A stretch of DNA of 64,000 nt from Neocallimastix lanati (nom. inval.) (GCA_016946835.1 JACVTC010000025.1:577501-641500), one strand, 5' to 3'; positions 18,890 through 34,736 are shown, counted from the stretch's first letter. Notes: generated by a model from the sequence alone, not told the origin. Translations and numbers: made by a program.

Positions 18890-19420
18890 AATCCATAACA
18901 AGACATTCATTGCACAATGTTTTGGATTTGAAAAGCGTCGGCTAACATTATAATTTTACACATGAGAGCAAACGAACTGACTTCCTTTGAAATTGAAAGA
19001 AAGAAAGAAAGAAAGCTACCATCTTATTGAATCCCTCCGAGTCCAGATGGCTTATGGACTCATCATTGGATAATACATTATATAATTTAAAGATAAAAAT
19101 GAAATGTATATAAAAGATTAAGTAAAACAAAAAACAAAAAAAAAATAAAATAAAATAAAATTAAACATAAATAAATTTTTAATTAATCATAAAAAATTTA
19201 ATGTAATCAAGTATAAAAATAAGTTCGAAAAATTTAAAAAATTTCAGTAACCACAAGATAGAGCATCAAAAGTTAAATTACTTACTAAGGGTTCTGTGAT
19301 AGGAACTGTGCTGTTAGTAAATGTGTATTGATGAGAATTAAAAGAACTTCTAATTGCATTATTCCTTTGCCATATCGGTACCATTTTCATAAAAAATTAG
19401 AAATAAAATTTAAAAATTTA
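18890..19420 (-). mobile_element. LINE remnant C: short coding pieces and 3' tail
   Basis: Two minus-strand pieces are readable. From about 19110 to 18950: LYNVLSNDESISHLDSEGF then NKMVAFFLSF. From about 19386 to 19250: MVPIWQRNNAIRSSFNSHQY, TFTNSTVPITEPLVSNL, TFDALSCGY. The second is clearly shared with 36470-36310 (SPVNSHQYQYTFTNN, EPIVSN, DDLSCG). The A/T-rich piece 19100-19250 (AAAAGATTAAGTAAAA, TTAATTAATCATAAAAAATT) matches the tails at 2540-2640 and 36065-36140. Protein identity is unknown. Conservation between copies supports a real ancestral coding region. Confidence 0.65.
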
Positions 19421-19438
19421 TTAATCATTATTATTAAC

Positions 19439-19553
<115 letters not shown>

Positions 19554-19889
19554 TTATAATTTATAATTCTCTAATTTCCTTTTTATTATTATTATTGTCG
19601 TTGTTGTTTTTTGTTATTCTCAAATTATTGATATCCCTAATTCTAATTAACAAAAATATTTAATTAAATAAATAATAAATAAAAGATATTTAAAAATAAA
19701 AAAAATTTTTTCTTCATTCTTTTTAAACTTAAAACATATAAAAAAAAAAGATAAAAAAAATAAACAAAAAATAAAACACAAAATAAAATAAAATAATGAT
19801 ATAATATATTCTAGTTTCATTTAATTAATATTAGTAAGACTTCACAAGGGCATTATTATACTGAAGTATAATAATTAATTTTGACTTCG

Positions 19890-20610
19890 CAATGTTAATC
19901 ATAATTTTAAGATACAAAATTATGATCTTCATTGGTTGCGCTAGCCCTGCTGGCCTGTCTTACTGTTTCTTCAGCATTGACGCTCTTGGTAGTAGTAGTA
20001 CGATTCGATTTGAACCTATTGAACAAAGACCATTGCTGGCCAATAGCATTAGGTATAATCGATTGGAGAAGTTCCCTGATTTCATCTGGCACTTAAATAG
20101 ATCCTTCCATTCCCTTGTACTATTATTAATACTTCGACCTCCAAGAAGGAAATTAAACACTTTTTCACACACACTAGAATCAATATATACATTATTTTCA
20201 ATACTATTACTAACAATACTAACAATACTATTACTAATATTACTATAACTATTATTACTATTACTATTATTACTATTACTATTATCATTATTACTATTAA
20301 CTATATCATTTGTTAGGTTGCCACGGTTAAAAGCATTATATAAAAATAAAATTTTATCATAAACTTTACTACGAATATGATTGAAAAAAGGACAATCAAT
20401 TAACCAATGACTTAGCCATTGTTTATTACTTTTACAACAGGAACAAAAATAAAGACACATTTGATCTATTATTTTTGCAGCTTTAGCAATTCTAGCATCT
20501 AATCTATATCCGCTTCGTGCTCTCAATAGCCAATAGAAACCATATGAAAGATCAAGATATTCATAACAAAGTTTTATAAATTTTGATGTTTCTTCGAATT
20601 TGTTAATAAT
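19890..20610 (-). mobile_element. LINE remnant C: C-terminal zinc-knuckle region
   Basis: A minus-strand frame of about 210 codons reads FIKLCYEYLDLSYGFYWLLR, ARSGYRLDARIAKAAKIID, then a Cys/His cluster (FCSCCKSNKQWLSHWLIDC) and FFNHIRSKVYDKI. This C..C...H....C arrangement after the RT resembles the zinc-binding domain at the C-terminus of many LINE RTs. A microsatellite-derived Asn/Ser stretch (about 45 residues) sits inside the frame. The second half (VCEKVFNFLLGGRSINNSTREW) remains open to a stop near 19961. This is the most intact reading frame among the remnants, but without the RT in cis it cannot be autonomous. Confidence 0.7.
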
Positions 20611-20619
20611 AATTAATTT

Positions 20620-21947
20620 ATATTATTTTATTAAAAATACATAAATGAATTTTTTTTTTTTTTTTGAAAATGATTAATCTTTTATTTGTTTTGTTTTATT
20701 TTAAAAATGAAAATATAAGTTATTCACTTTATATATATAGTAAATGATATTAAATAGATTAAATATAAACATATATAATATAAATGGAAAAAAAATTTTT
20801 TTTTTTTTTAAATTGATAAATTTATTATAATAATTTAAAAACTTTATTATAAAAAAAATTATTGAAATTAAAAAAAAATAAATAAATAAATAAATATAAT
20901 AAATAAATAAAATTAAATTTTATTATAATAAAAATTATAATTATAAATTAAAAACTAAAAAAAAAAAAGTATATATATGTTATACATGGATTAAATATTA
21001 ATAAAAATTTATACTATTATGTATATATATATTTATATATTTAACATTAATAATTTACTTTTTAAATGTTATTTTTAACTGTAATTTTTTAAATATTATG
21101 TTTTTTAATTATTACCTGCAACTTATTAATTGTATTTATTAAAATGATAAAAATGATAAAAAAATGAATAATAATAATAAAAAAAATAAAAATAATAAAA
21201 AAAAGCTTTTTCATGATTAAAAATTATGTAAAAATATTTAAATTGAAAAATATTAAAATTATTTGTAGAAAAAAAATAACAAAAAAATATTATTATTATT
21301 TTAGCTTGTTATTTAAAAAAATATATATATACTTCAAAATACAACTAAAATTTTGAATTATTATAATAAATATTATTTACCTCTTTTTTTAAGAAGAATT
21401 TCTTTTTTTTTTAATTTTTTTTTTTTTATTTTTTTTATTTAATTTTAATATTATATAATTTATAAAATAAAAAAAAAACTATGTATATTATTTATTAAAA
21501 TAAAAAGGTTTCTTAATTATATATAGTATGTATAAAAAAAAAAGTTATATATATTATTATCCCAAAATAATAATAATAACAATTTTAAATAAAACTATTT
21601 AATAAATAAAAAAAAATAATAATAATAAAATTATGGGTGGGAATAAATAACAATAATAAAATCAAAACTATTTAAGTTACTAAAAAAAACTATATATTTT
21701 ACTAAAATAAAAAAAAAAAAAAAGTGTCTTATTTTATATGGGTTTTAATTTATATTAATAAAAAATATTGGGTTTGATAATCAATTATAAATATTTAATA
21801 TATAATAAAATAGAAAAAATTCATTTTCCTTATGATTTTCATTTCATTATTGTAATTGAATGGATTTTCTTATATTGTTATACTTTTTTTTCAAAATAAA
21901 AAAAATTTCTACTTTTAAAAGGACTCATAAAATTTCTTTTCTTTTCT

Positions 21948-22015
<68 letters not shown>

Positions 22016-22237
22016 AATTTTATTGTTTTTTGTTTTGTTTCGTTTCGTTTCGTTTTTGTTGATGTTTTTTTTGTCTTTTTTTTTAATTAGTAATCATTAA
22101 TAATTATAAATAATTTATATTTTTAATTTAATAATTACTATAATATATACAAATATTTAATAGATATATTAATAGGTGAAAATGATATCTCCTTAATAAA
22201 TATTATATATTTCAATAAAATATATATAAATAAAAGG

Positions 22238-22270
<33 letters not shown>

Positions 22271-22670
22271 AGAAAAAGAAAAAGAATCGATTTTGTCTTT
22301 TTTTTTTTTAAGAAAATTTTTTTTTTAATTTTTATATTATAATTTTAATGAACTTTTTTTTCTATTATAATTCTTTTCGTATAACTTTCTAAAGAATACT
22401 TACTATGTAAATTCTATATTTTATATTTATTTAAATATTTATCGCATGATTATCAAATTTATAGTAATAAAGGTTTTGAAATTTTAATTGTTAATTATTT
22501 GTTAATGAAATGATTAATTGATATATATACTTTTCAATTTAAAAAAAATTTAAAAAAAAAAAATAAAAATAAAAAACATTTCATTTTTCTTTTTTTTTTT
22601 ATCATTAAATAATTTCATTATTGTCATTATTATTATTATTTTTGTTATTATTTAGAAACACGAATTTCCA
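20620..22670. other. AT-rich intergenic DNA
   Basis: Long poly-T (about 21950-22010) and poly-A tracts with no coding signal. The last few hundred bases are the presumed 3' flank of the poly(A)-binding protein gene. Confidence 0.4.
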
Positions 22671-22676
22671 AATAAT

Positions 22677-24687
<2,011 letters not shown>

Positions 24688-27005
24688 TTTCTATAATATA
24701 AATAAAATATTATTAATTTACTTTTTACTTTACTTATTTTTTAATTTATTTTTAAACTCTTAAAATAAAAAACATTGTTTTAAAGGACAATTAATTGATC
24801 ATCTCTTCTTTTGTAACTTTATATATACTCATTTTTCTTATAAAAATGAGTATGAGTATATAAAATGAGTATTTATTTATTTTATATATATCTCAAAAAG
24901 AAAAAAAAATAAATATTATTTTTAACAAATTTTCTTTGTTTCATTTTCTTCAATCTTTTCTTTGTTTTGTTTTTTTTTCTTTTTTTTTTTTTTTTTTTTT
25001 TTTTTGGCTTTTTGTTAATGATTCTGACTTGTTTAGATTTATTTACCTCTCACAAAAACATTAAATATTATTATTTTATTATAACTTATATACAATAGTT
25101 ATAATAAAATTGATATATATAAAATTGCCCTTTCCAATAGATTTTTTATTTTTATAATATTTTAATCATAATATTATAAAAAAAAAAAATAAAAATAAAA
25201 AAAAAAGTACATAAAATGTATATATTTATTTTTTATTTTAAAATATACCTCTTTTTTAAATATATTATAATTTCCTTCTTAATTAAAAATATTGTATAAA
25301 GAAATATACGATATGATATATGCGTATGTGAAAGAAACAAAAACGAATGAATGTTTTTTTTTTTTTTTATGTTTTTTATATTTTACAATTTTTTTTTGTC
25401 TTTTTTTCTATAAAAAAAAAATATTTTCTTTTTAAATAAATTAAAAAAAAAAAAGTTTTTTTTTATAATATATTTTTTATATTTTTTTTTTTTTTGTTTT
25501 TTTATATATATAATGAATAAAATGTTCTATAAAAAAAATAAAATAAAATTAATATTAGATTAATTTATTTTATTTTTTTATTTGGTACTTAAAAGTATCT
25601 TTTGTTATTATCTTAAACAAATAATAATTAATGATAAAAAGAAGAGAAAAAAATATATATATATATGTTTTTTTTTTTTTGTTTTAAAATAAATAAAAAA
25701 AAAAATTTTTTTTTTAATATATTAATTTATGTATATTACATTTACATTACAACTATATTATTAAATATTATTAGCAAATTAATATTTAAATTTATTTATA
25801 TATATATTTGTTTATTTATTTTAACTAATTACATATTTAATCATTTATTTATTTATCTAGTTAATTAGTTATTTATACATTTATATATTATTTAATTATT
25901 AATATATTAATTTATCAATAGGCTATTTATAAGCTTTTTAATGTTCAGTATTTAATATATTGCATTTTATTATAATATATATAATAGTTAATTTTAAGTT
26001 TTATTAAAATATGGTTAAATCTTTTGTAGATGATAATATATTTTAATATATATTATTATATATTATTTATATAATATTTCATATATAAGTAATATAATAT
26101 ATTTCTATATTACATATATTGGATAATTAAGTTTTTCATATATAAATATTTACACAAAAAATTTAAAAAGTTTATTTATTTATTTATTTATTTATTTATT
26201 ATTTATATATTTATTACTTATCTATTTATTTATTAATTAATTAATAAATTAATTAATTTATTTACTTATCTATTTATTAATCTATTTATTTATTTATCTA
26301 TTTATTTATTTATTTTTAGTTAGTTAGTTAGTTAGTTATTTATCCATTTATCTATTTATCTATTTATTTATTTAAAATTTCAATACCATTGGTAATTTTA
26401 AAAAATTAAATAAAAATTAATTTGATAATGAATATAATAATAAAATCTATAAATTTTAATTAATATAAATTCAAACAATGATTTATTTTTTTTTTTAACA
26501 AGATTAATATATGAACATGTATATTATTCTATTAATTGATTAAATTTAAAATTTATTAAAAAAAAAAAAGCTTAGAGGCTTAAAGTCAATGAACGTATCA
26601 AATTAAGCTACGATTATTACATATTGGATTAGATTTTATTATTTAATTTTAATTTCATTTTCAAGATATAAATAATAATAAATATATATAAAATATATAA
26701 ATAATATAAAATATACAAAATATATAAAATATAAAATTAAAATTATTAAAAGGATATATTTAATAATTTACTAATTATTATGGAATGTGATACAGTAATA
26801 TTAGAGTAATAATTATATAAATATTGAAATAAAACTTTCTTTTTTATATAATAGTCTAACTATTTCTTTTTTTGTACGAGAACTTTGGTAACTTTTGTAT
26901 ACATTATTTTTTATTAAATTATTTATTATTTATTATTTATTATTTATTATTATTTACTATTAATTTATTAATTATTTATTATTTAATTATTTATTATATT
27001 TATTA
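24688..27005. other. Intergenic DNA upstream of the PAB1 gene
   Basis: Poly-A and poly-T tracts, a repeated ATGAGTAT motif near 24837-24872 within the likely PAB1 promoter or 5' leader, and a degenerate (TTTA)n field at 26160-26380 with four TTAG units. No coding signal is seen. Confidence 0.4.
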
Positions 27006-27009
27006 TTAT

Positions 27010-27146
27010 TGATTATTATTGATTATTGATTATTGATTATTGATTATTGATTATTGATTATTGATTATTGATTATTGATTATTGATTATTGATTATTGAT
27101 TATTGATTATTGATTATTGATTATTGATTATTGATTATTGATTATT
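27010..27146. repeat. 7-bp tandem repeat (TTGATTA)n
   Basis: About 19 nearly perfect period-7 units. The unit differs by a single T-to-G change from the TATTATT unit (rotated) of the arrays at 9.0 and 34.9 kb. Confidence 0.9.
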
Positions 27147-27179
27147 AATTATTATTTATAATTTATGTTCTATGTATGA

Positions 27180-27425
27180 AACTCTTTGGATTAAATTATA
27201 TTGGCCTTGCTTCAAAGGGAAGTTAGGAACTGGAGAAGTAGCACTATAGAAAAATTCATTTAGCAACAATTTTCATGTTATAGTCAATGTTGAAGCACTC
27301 AGTAAGATCGTCCAGTAGGGATAATTCTGCCATTATAAAAAAGAAGTGTATGACTATCTCAATAATCCTACTGCTCCTTAGGGAATGAGGAAGCTGAAAT
27401 CAAGAATGGTACACACCGAAAATAA
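27180..27425 (-). other. Unassigned, less AT-rich stretch, probable retroelement debris
   Basis: Base composition is visibly more balanced than the flanks. A minus-strand frame near 27335-27255 reads MAELSLLDDLTECFNIDYN, then MKIVAK and a stop. I recognise no domain. The LINE fragment just above it on the same strand suggests shared origin. Confidence 0.35.
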
Positions 27426-27589
27426 AAAAAAAAAAAAAAAAATTATTATTTATTAGTTTCTTTTTTATTTTTTTTTTTTAATATACTATTTATTTATGGA
27501 TTTTTATCATTTATTCATTAATTTTTATTGTAGTTAATCAAAATCGTGCTACTGATGAAGAAAACCATTAAAATATTTATAGCTGATAA

Positions 27590-27960
27590 TAATGAAAATG
27601 GTGAAATCAGTTAGATATGCCACAATAGTTATAATAATCGGATGGATAGCCCTTTTTATGAATAGAAACTATTGAGGCGTTATTCCATGATTTTGGTAAA
27701 TCAACATTCCAAATACGATTGATTAAGGCTTTAAAGCATTTAAAGCCAGATAAAAATATTACTATTATTTTCACTTGATTCTTCTAAATCATTTTTACTA
27801 GGAATCAAAGCTTTGAAGAATTCCATTGGAATACCATTAGGACCACAGCTTTAAAGCTAGACATAGATGAGATTGCTTCGCTAATTTCTTCATCGTTAAT
27901 ATTATGGTAAAAGAATATACCCAAAATGACAGTTTATTAAAAATGAAAAATATAAAGGAA
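27590..27960 (-). mobile_element. LINE remnant E (RT fingers region)
   Basis: On the minus strand this reads HNINDEEISEAISSMSSFKA, frameshift, GPNGIPMEFFKALI, then LINRIWNVDLPKSWNNASIV and SIHKKGYPSDYYNYCGIS before a stop. The E(E/D)I..AI..M....A(P)GP(D/N)GIP.EF.KA signature and the following PKSW...SI.KKG..S.Y.NY are classical LINE RT finger motifs. It is homologous to remnant A (about 3000-3190) at both DNA and protein level. Short and frameshifted, so inactive. Confidence 0.8.
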
Positions 27961-28033
27961 CAAGGAAAGTTGGTATTGAAGCTTTAAGTGGTTTGGATAT
28001 TCAAGGAACTTTTATATATTATATAGTATTATA

Positions 28034-28729
28034 CTAAAATAACAATATAATAACACCGGTAAATTGTTTATAAGATTCACTATTACCAGCTTTAGTATCA
28101 GAGTCATAATAAGCAATACAACATACAATGAGTACAATTATAATCAAAAATCCTAGAGTACCAAGAAATATAAGACCACGTTCAATGTCAGTTTCCCCCT
28201 CGGATTGTTCAGGCCAATGGCATACTCCATCACAATCACCTTCTGCACATTCATCTCTAGTGGTACAAGGATCTCCCATAAATATGCCACAATGTCCATC
28301 TACGCAACGTTTGATATCTCCGTTTTCGTTAAATACACATCTAGTATTCACACATTTATTTGTAAAGCATTGAGAATCTTTAGTACATCCAATAGTAACT
28401 TCTTCAAGAATGTCGAAATTAAAATTATATGTGTATGGATCCAATATATATCTATTGAGTTTATTTTTTTTTTATGCTCGGAATTATTTTTTGGTAGTGA
28501 GGTGTTAGTATTAATTGGAATTTCGATAAATGGAAATTTAAGTTCTGTATCGGCTTTAAAACAGTATGAGCCAACAAAATTCACATAAATGGAGTTAGTA
28601 GTTGTATTTACGTGGTAAGCATATTCGTAAGGAAGATCATCTGATTCGACGTCATATTTTTCAGAGTAGCCATGCTGAAAAAACGATGCAAAAAAATGTA
28701 TATATTACTAAAATTGAGCAAAGCGACAT
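28034..28729 (-). pseudogene. Cys-rich single-pass membrane protein, disrupted by two homopolymer slips
   Basis: The minus strand encodes a signal peptide-like start (MSLCSILVIYTFF), then an ectodomain HGYSEKYDVESDDLPYEYAY, FVGSYCFKADTELKFPF and INTNTSLPKNN. A Cys-rich module follows: CTKDSQCFTNKCVNTRC, KRCVDGHCGIF, CTTRDECAEGDCDGVC. A hydrophobic membrane segment (GLIFLGTLGFLIIIVLIVCC) and a tail of about 23 residues complete it. Two breaks interrupt the frame: a run of seven T's (coding strand) at 28690-28696, where six would restore the frame, and a run of ten A's at 28464-28473, where eleven would. Everything else is open and conserved in character. It may therefore be a real gene with assembly or sequencing errors, or a young pseudogene. 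The C..DSQC...C....C spacing resembles Cys-rich extracellular modules, but I cannot name a family. No introns are needed. Confidence 0.6.
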
Positions 28730-29992
28730 TTCAGTTACTTCCAATTTTTCATATATTTAAATTGTAATATGGTTATTATTTATTTGTTTAATGTTGTTCA
28801 AATATTTATATACAATTTTATTGTATTTTTATTGATGTATTTATTGTTAATATAATACTACAAATCACTTTATTTATACTTTTACACTATATTCAGAAAT
28901 ATATATGTAAATATATTTTAAATATAATATATATTTAATTCATTAGTTTATATTGCTGTTCTATTATTTTTTCAATAGTTATTTAACATTAATTGAAACT
29001 CAGTTATATAATGTTCACCATTATTTAGTAATTCCTATATATATACTACAATAAATTATTATTGTTTCCATATACCAATTAACAAACTTTTTTTTAATGT
29101 TAATTATAAATATGATTTTATTAGAAATAATTGCAATAAGAGTTTTATTTCATATATTTCAAATATTTTTACTAAACCATATCAATTATATAATTTCCAA
29201 TATAAAATAAAATAAAAGCCTATTATATAGTAATATAAATCAATCCTTTAATTATTACCAGATTTTATAAATAATCAATTATTATATCTACTTGTTCTTA
29301 AACTATTATCAATTAAAATTTATCTACAATATGTATAATTATACATTACTACTAGTAGTTGATTTCTTGATTAATTTTAATAAAGTTAAAATTTAATAAT
29401 CCTCAAAATTAATTTACAACGAAAATAAACTTGCTTTACAATTTAGAATATATATTTTATATATCATTGCTCTTTTTAAAATTATATTCAAATTATTAAC
29501 TCCAATACTTTAATAATATTACAATCATTTAAATAATATATATATGTTATTCTCTTTAATCCATTATTTTGATTATTATATGAATTATAATATCTGATGG
29601 ATTTATTAAATAATATTTAGGTAATAAACTCCTTTAAAACATTGAACAGGTTTTAATAAAATTTTTAAAATTTATCTTTATTTATTTGTACATATATATA
29701 TATTTTAATATTTTATTTTAATTTAATTTTTATTTTTTTTTTTAAAAAAAAAAAAAAAATAAAATTATTAACAAAAACTTTAAAATTTAGTAAATTTAAA
29801 ATTTTTTTTTTATTTTATTTTATTTTCTTTTCTTTTTGGCCCACTTCAAAACTTAAAAATAAAAATAAATAAATTGAGAAAATTAACAAAAATAAATAAA
29901 TAAAAATATAAATAAATAAAATAAACTAATAATAAATAATAATAATAATAAATATAATAATAAATATAACAGTAATAATAAAATATAATGAT

Positions 29993-30065
<73 letters not shown>

Positions 30066-31290
30066 AAATAAAATAAAATAAAATAAAATAAAATAAATAA
30101 ATAAATAAATTCATATCCATATTCAAAAAACTTCATATTTTTTCTTATTTAATTTATAATCTACTCTTCTTTTATATATATATATATATATAAATATATA
30201 TAAAGAACATGAAATAAAAATAAAAAATAAAATAAAATAAAAAATTTAAAATTTAAAATTTTTATGAAAAAGAAAAAATAAAAAATTCTCAATAAAATAC
30301 TTTAATTAGTAAAAAAAATTAAATATCAATAAATAAAAGTACAAAAAAAAAAATAAAAATAAAAATAATATCAAAGAAATAAACAATAAATCAAAAAAAT
30401 CAAAAAAAAATACAATAAAATAAAATATATATATATATATAATAAAGATTAATTAAAAATAAAATAGAATAGAACAATTTTATTAAATAATTTCAAAACT
30501 ATATAATAATCATTATTTCTTTTCAAACTTTTTTTTGTTCTTTCTTTCTTCATTTTAAATATTACTCCTATATTATGATAAGGAGGTGGAGGATAATAAT
30601 TCTTCTAATTATATCATCTCTTTTCAAACTTTTTTTTTATTCCTTTTATAAATTTATATCCATCCATTTAAATTATTATTTATATTATGAATTATATATT
30701 ATAAAAGTTTATTTAAAAAGTTCACTTTCTCAAGATGATAAGGAGAAGGAGAATAATTTTTCATTTTTCTAATAATATTTACCTTTTCTTTCTTGCTGAT
30801 ATAAATCTCAAATATTTTTCTTTTAATATTTATTAAAATATAAAAAATTTATAAAAAACTTTTATTAATGTCTTTATTATTTATATTATTTCATTGAATA
30901 TTAAATGAATCATATTTATTTTATTATATATATATATTCATTGTCAATTATTTATTACTAGTTATTTTTTTTAAAAAAATTTTTTTAGAAAAAAAAAATA
31001 ACTAATAATAAATAATTGACAAAATAAAATAAATATAAAAATAAAATTATGTATATTTTAATGTATGCCTATTATTATATATTTTTTTTAAAAGAGATTC
31101 TATGTTTTTTTGTTTTTTTGTTTTTTTGTTTTTTTGTTTTTTTTTTGTTTTTTGTTTTTTGTTTTTTTTTTTTTTTTTTTTTTTTTCTTTTGTATTTTAT
31201 AAATTATATTAATTTAATAAATAAATAATTTATATAATAAAAAAGAAATAGAAAAAAGAAAGAAGAAATTAATATTATTAAGTGTTTATA
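28730..31290. other. AT-rich intergenic DNA
   Basis: Very A/T-rich, with a 63-base poly-A at 30001-30063 followed by (TAAAA)n, an (AT)n run near 30173 and T-runs punctuated by G near 31107-31180. Two related pieces, GATAAGGAGGTGGAGGATAA near 30578 and GATAAGGAGAAGGAGAATAA near 30736, are imperfect duplicates. No gene is recognised. Confidence 0.4.
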
Positions 31291-31295
31291 AAATG

Positions 31296-32809
31296 CTATG
31301 ATTGAGATACAACTTTTATTTCCATACGAGTTAGAACCTTAACAACAATTAAATAAAATAATAAAAGTCCCAATATAATTTTCCATTTATTATCATTTAT
31401 AGGTTTAATAAAAGATGCTAAAGTATCATTCATATTATTTAAAATAACTTGTTTATCATCATTAGTATTTATGTCTTTGGTATTAATATTTTGTTTCTCA
31501 ACCTTAATAGTTGAATTATTCTTTGTACATAGAGGTGGATTTAAATTTATTGACATAACATTATTAATTTCATTTTCTGCAACGTTCGTAACACATAATT
31601 CAGGGAATACCACTATTAATTTTTTTTTTTTTTTTTAATTTCATTTATATTCATAAAATATAAAATATTTATATAAAATATTTATTATTTTATATTATAA
31701 TATTAGTAATAAGCTTTATATTATACTTTTTTTTTATTTTGTTTAAAATAATAATAAAAATAAATAAAATTTTAAATAATAAAAAAATAAATATTACTTC
31801 TAAATACTGGATTATTAATATTATAATAATGTGAATTCTTTGATAATCTTATTTTTTCTTTTGTTGTTGTATCTATACTTCCAGTAGTTGGTTTATCTTC
31901 CAGCTTTATTTAATGTTAATAATAAATTTTTATATATTAAAATATTATAAATAGTTTAATAACACATTCTTTTTTTTTCATCTTTAAAATATAGATTTTA
32001 CCATAAAACTAAGTAAACCTGTCAATATAGTAGATACAGACCATTGTGGATTCCATAAACCAGCTAAGATTTATATATACGTGATTTATTATATAATTAT
32101 TAACACTCCTTATTTAATATTTTCTCTTATATTATAAAATAAAATAGAATATAAAAAAAAAAAAAAAATAAAAAATAAAAAACTTACGATGGTAGTCACT
32201 CATAGTCAAACATAATCTATAATCAATTTGGAAACGACCTTTTTTTTAATATAATAATTATATCAATAATAATAAATGTTATTATTTTATTTTATTGTAT
32301 TTTATTAATAATGTTATTTTATTATTATTATTATTATTTGTTCTAAAATAAATAATAATCAGAAATATATATTATTAAATATATATTTAGTAAATACCAT
32401 TTGGAGTTAACATTTTTATTGCAGGTGGTTTATATGGGTATTCTGATGGAAATATTAATTTACCATGATATTCACCTCCTTCATATGGAGAATCTGGTGG
32501 ACCAGTTAATACGTAATGCCTTTAATAATAATTTAATTTAATTAATAAATAGAAAATAAATATGAAATTATTTTTTATTATTTAAAATTTATTTTTTCAT
32601 AATTAAAATATATATATTTAATTTTCAATAAAGTATATTTTATATAAATAAGTAAATAATTAAAAAAAAAAAAAAAGAAAACTAAAATAAAAGATTTACC
32701 ATTCTAATATATTTGACTCTAAAGGTTTTGCTTTTATGAATGGAACTGGATTTTTAACTATGTCAATATATTCTCTTGTTAATCTTTTAAATGCTGCATT
32801 TGTTGCCAT
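31296..32809 (-). CDS. UBE2J2: ER tail-anchored ubiquitin-conjugating enzyme E2 (UBE2J2/Ubc6 family)
   Basis: Transfers ubiquitin to ER-associated degradation substrates from the cytosolic face of the ER (family knowledge). Six exons join in phase on the minus strand: 32809-32700, 32519-32398, 32238-32188, 32063-32002, 31903-31798, 31612-31296, giving 255 aa, like UBE2J2 in other organisms. The UBC fold is complete: [57 protein letters not shown], catalytic Cys87 in [12 protein letters not shown], then [18 protein letters not shown]. The linker contains NPVFRMVFPELC, equivalent to the LFPE region of UBE2J2. Residues about 228-246 ([17 protein letters not shown]) are the C-terminal anchor, leaving a few lumenal residues. 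The ATG is the first codon of the conserved [10 protein letters not shown] start. Confidence 0.95.
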
Positions 32810-33013
32810 TTTGTATTATAATTTGTAATATATATATAATTTTTTTTTTTTATTTTATTTTTTTTTATTATTATTATTATTTTATTTGTTATTGTTGTTT
32901 ATAATTATTTATCTCTTCCTTTTTTTTTTTTTTTTTTTGTATACTTTGAAGTAAATTTAATAAATTAAATTATTATATATTTTATTTGTTCTTTAATTTA
33001 TTTAATATCGTTT

Positions 33014-33047
<34 letters not shown>

Positions 33048-33287
33048 ATTTAATATATTAATTATATTTATTTTTTGTTTTTTGTTTTTGTTTTTTGTTT
33101 TTCTTTTTTATTTTGTTTTTCGCTTTTTTTTTTTTTTTTATTCTTTCTTTTTATTCTTTAGATATTATTAATGTTATATAAGCAATATTGATATATTACT
33201 ATTAAATTTATTACTTTCAATCTTTACAACAAAGTAATTTTTCAAATAATATTCTTTTTTATAAAAAATAATTTTAGAAAAAAAAAG

Positions 33288-33318
<31 letters not shown>

Positions 33319-34698
33319 TATGACTAAATATTACTAAAATATATATATGTGACAAATATTACTAAAAAAAAAATTAAAATATAATGAAAATAAAAAAAAA
33401 AAAAATTGAGAAAAATATATCTTCTTTTATAATAGATTAATTTATTTATTTAATTATTTATCTATCAATCTATTTATTTATTTATTTATTATTTATTTAT
33501 TTATTTATTTATTATTTATTATTTGTATTTTTTTTATATTTATTTATTTACTTAGTATTTATTTATTTATTTATTTATTATTTCTTTTTTTTAGCTTTCT
33601 AATAAATTGGAATTAAAAGTTTTACTAATTCAATATATTAAATAATATATTAAAATATATTCATATATTTAAATAATATATTAGAGTATAGTAGAAATTG
33701 ATATAGTATATTACTAATCAATATAATTTCAATATATTAAAAAATTTTGACTGTTTATAGTGTATTAATAGTGGCTGATAACATTTTGTATTTTTTCGTT
33801 AATTTTCATTTGTTAATATAAACATAATTTATTATTTTTATTTGAATTCTTTTTTTTATTTTTTCATTTTATATCAAGATTTAATACATTATTTGATTAC
33901 ATATATTAACAAGCCATACAAAATAGAAAAAATTAGGAGATATTTTATATTGGAAGGAAAAAAATTGGAAATAATAATAATAATAAATAAATAATAATAA
34001 TTATATTAAAATAGGATTAGGTCTAATAATTAAAATAGATATTATAAAAATTAATATATGAATTTTATAAATTATAAATTAAATGTCAAATTATTCTTTT
34101 TTTTTTTTTTTATTTTATTAATTTTTAATTTATCGATAAAGTCAATAAAATTATATTTCTTTATATTCTCTTAGGAAATGTTTTATTATAAAAGAGGTCT
34201 TTGATTACTTCTATCAATAATTATTCGTTGTTAATATTTATTTTGATATAAATAATTGAATAATTAAATAATTAAATAATTAAATAATAAATAAATAATA
34301 GTACTAAAAAAGAAAAAAAAGAAAAAAAAATTAAATGCAGTTATTCCACTATACAAAGTCAAAGTCAAAAATAATTAATTTAATATATAAATAGAAAGTT
34401 TAAATAATAATAAAAAAATTCAAAAAAAAAAAAAAAAAAAAAAACAATTATAACTTTTTTTTTTTTACAAATTTTATTTTATATATCAAATTTTATTCTT
34501 TCTTTTATTCTTCCTTTTATTCTTTCTTTTATTCTTTCTTTTATTCTTCCTTTTATTCTTCTATTCTTTTTATCTTTTTCTTTTTTTCTTTTTTCTTTTG
34601 ATTTTTCTTTTTCTTTTGATTTAGATTTTTTCTATTTTAACTTTTATCTAATTATTTAAAACATAAGAAAAAAAAAAGTATTCCTGTAATTTAACTTA

Positions 34699-34736
<38 letters not shown>

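Noticed and set aside
20082-20288. Val/Ile-rich minus-strand frame
   Set aside because: A frame-shifted shadow of the Asn/Ser microsatellite within the LINE zinc-knuckle frame.
28128-28588. Plus-strand reading frames opposite the Cys-rich membrane protein
   Set aside because: The minus strand gives signal peptide, Cys cluster and membrane segment in order; the plus frames have no such organisation.
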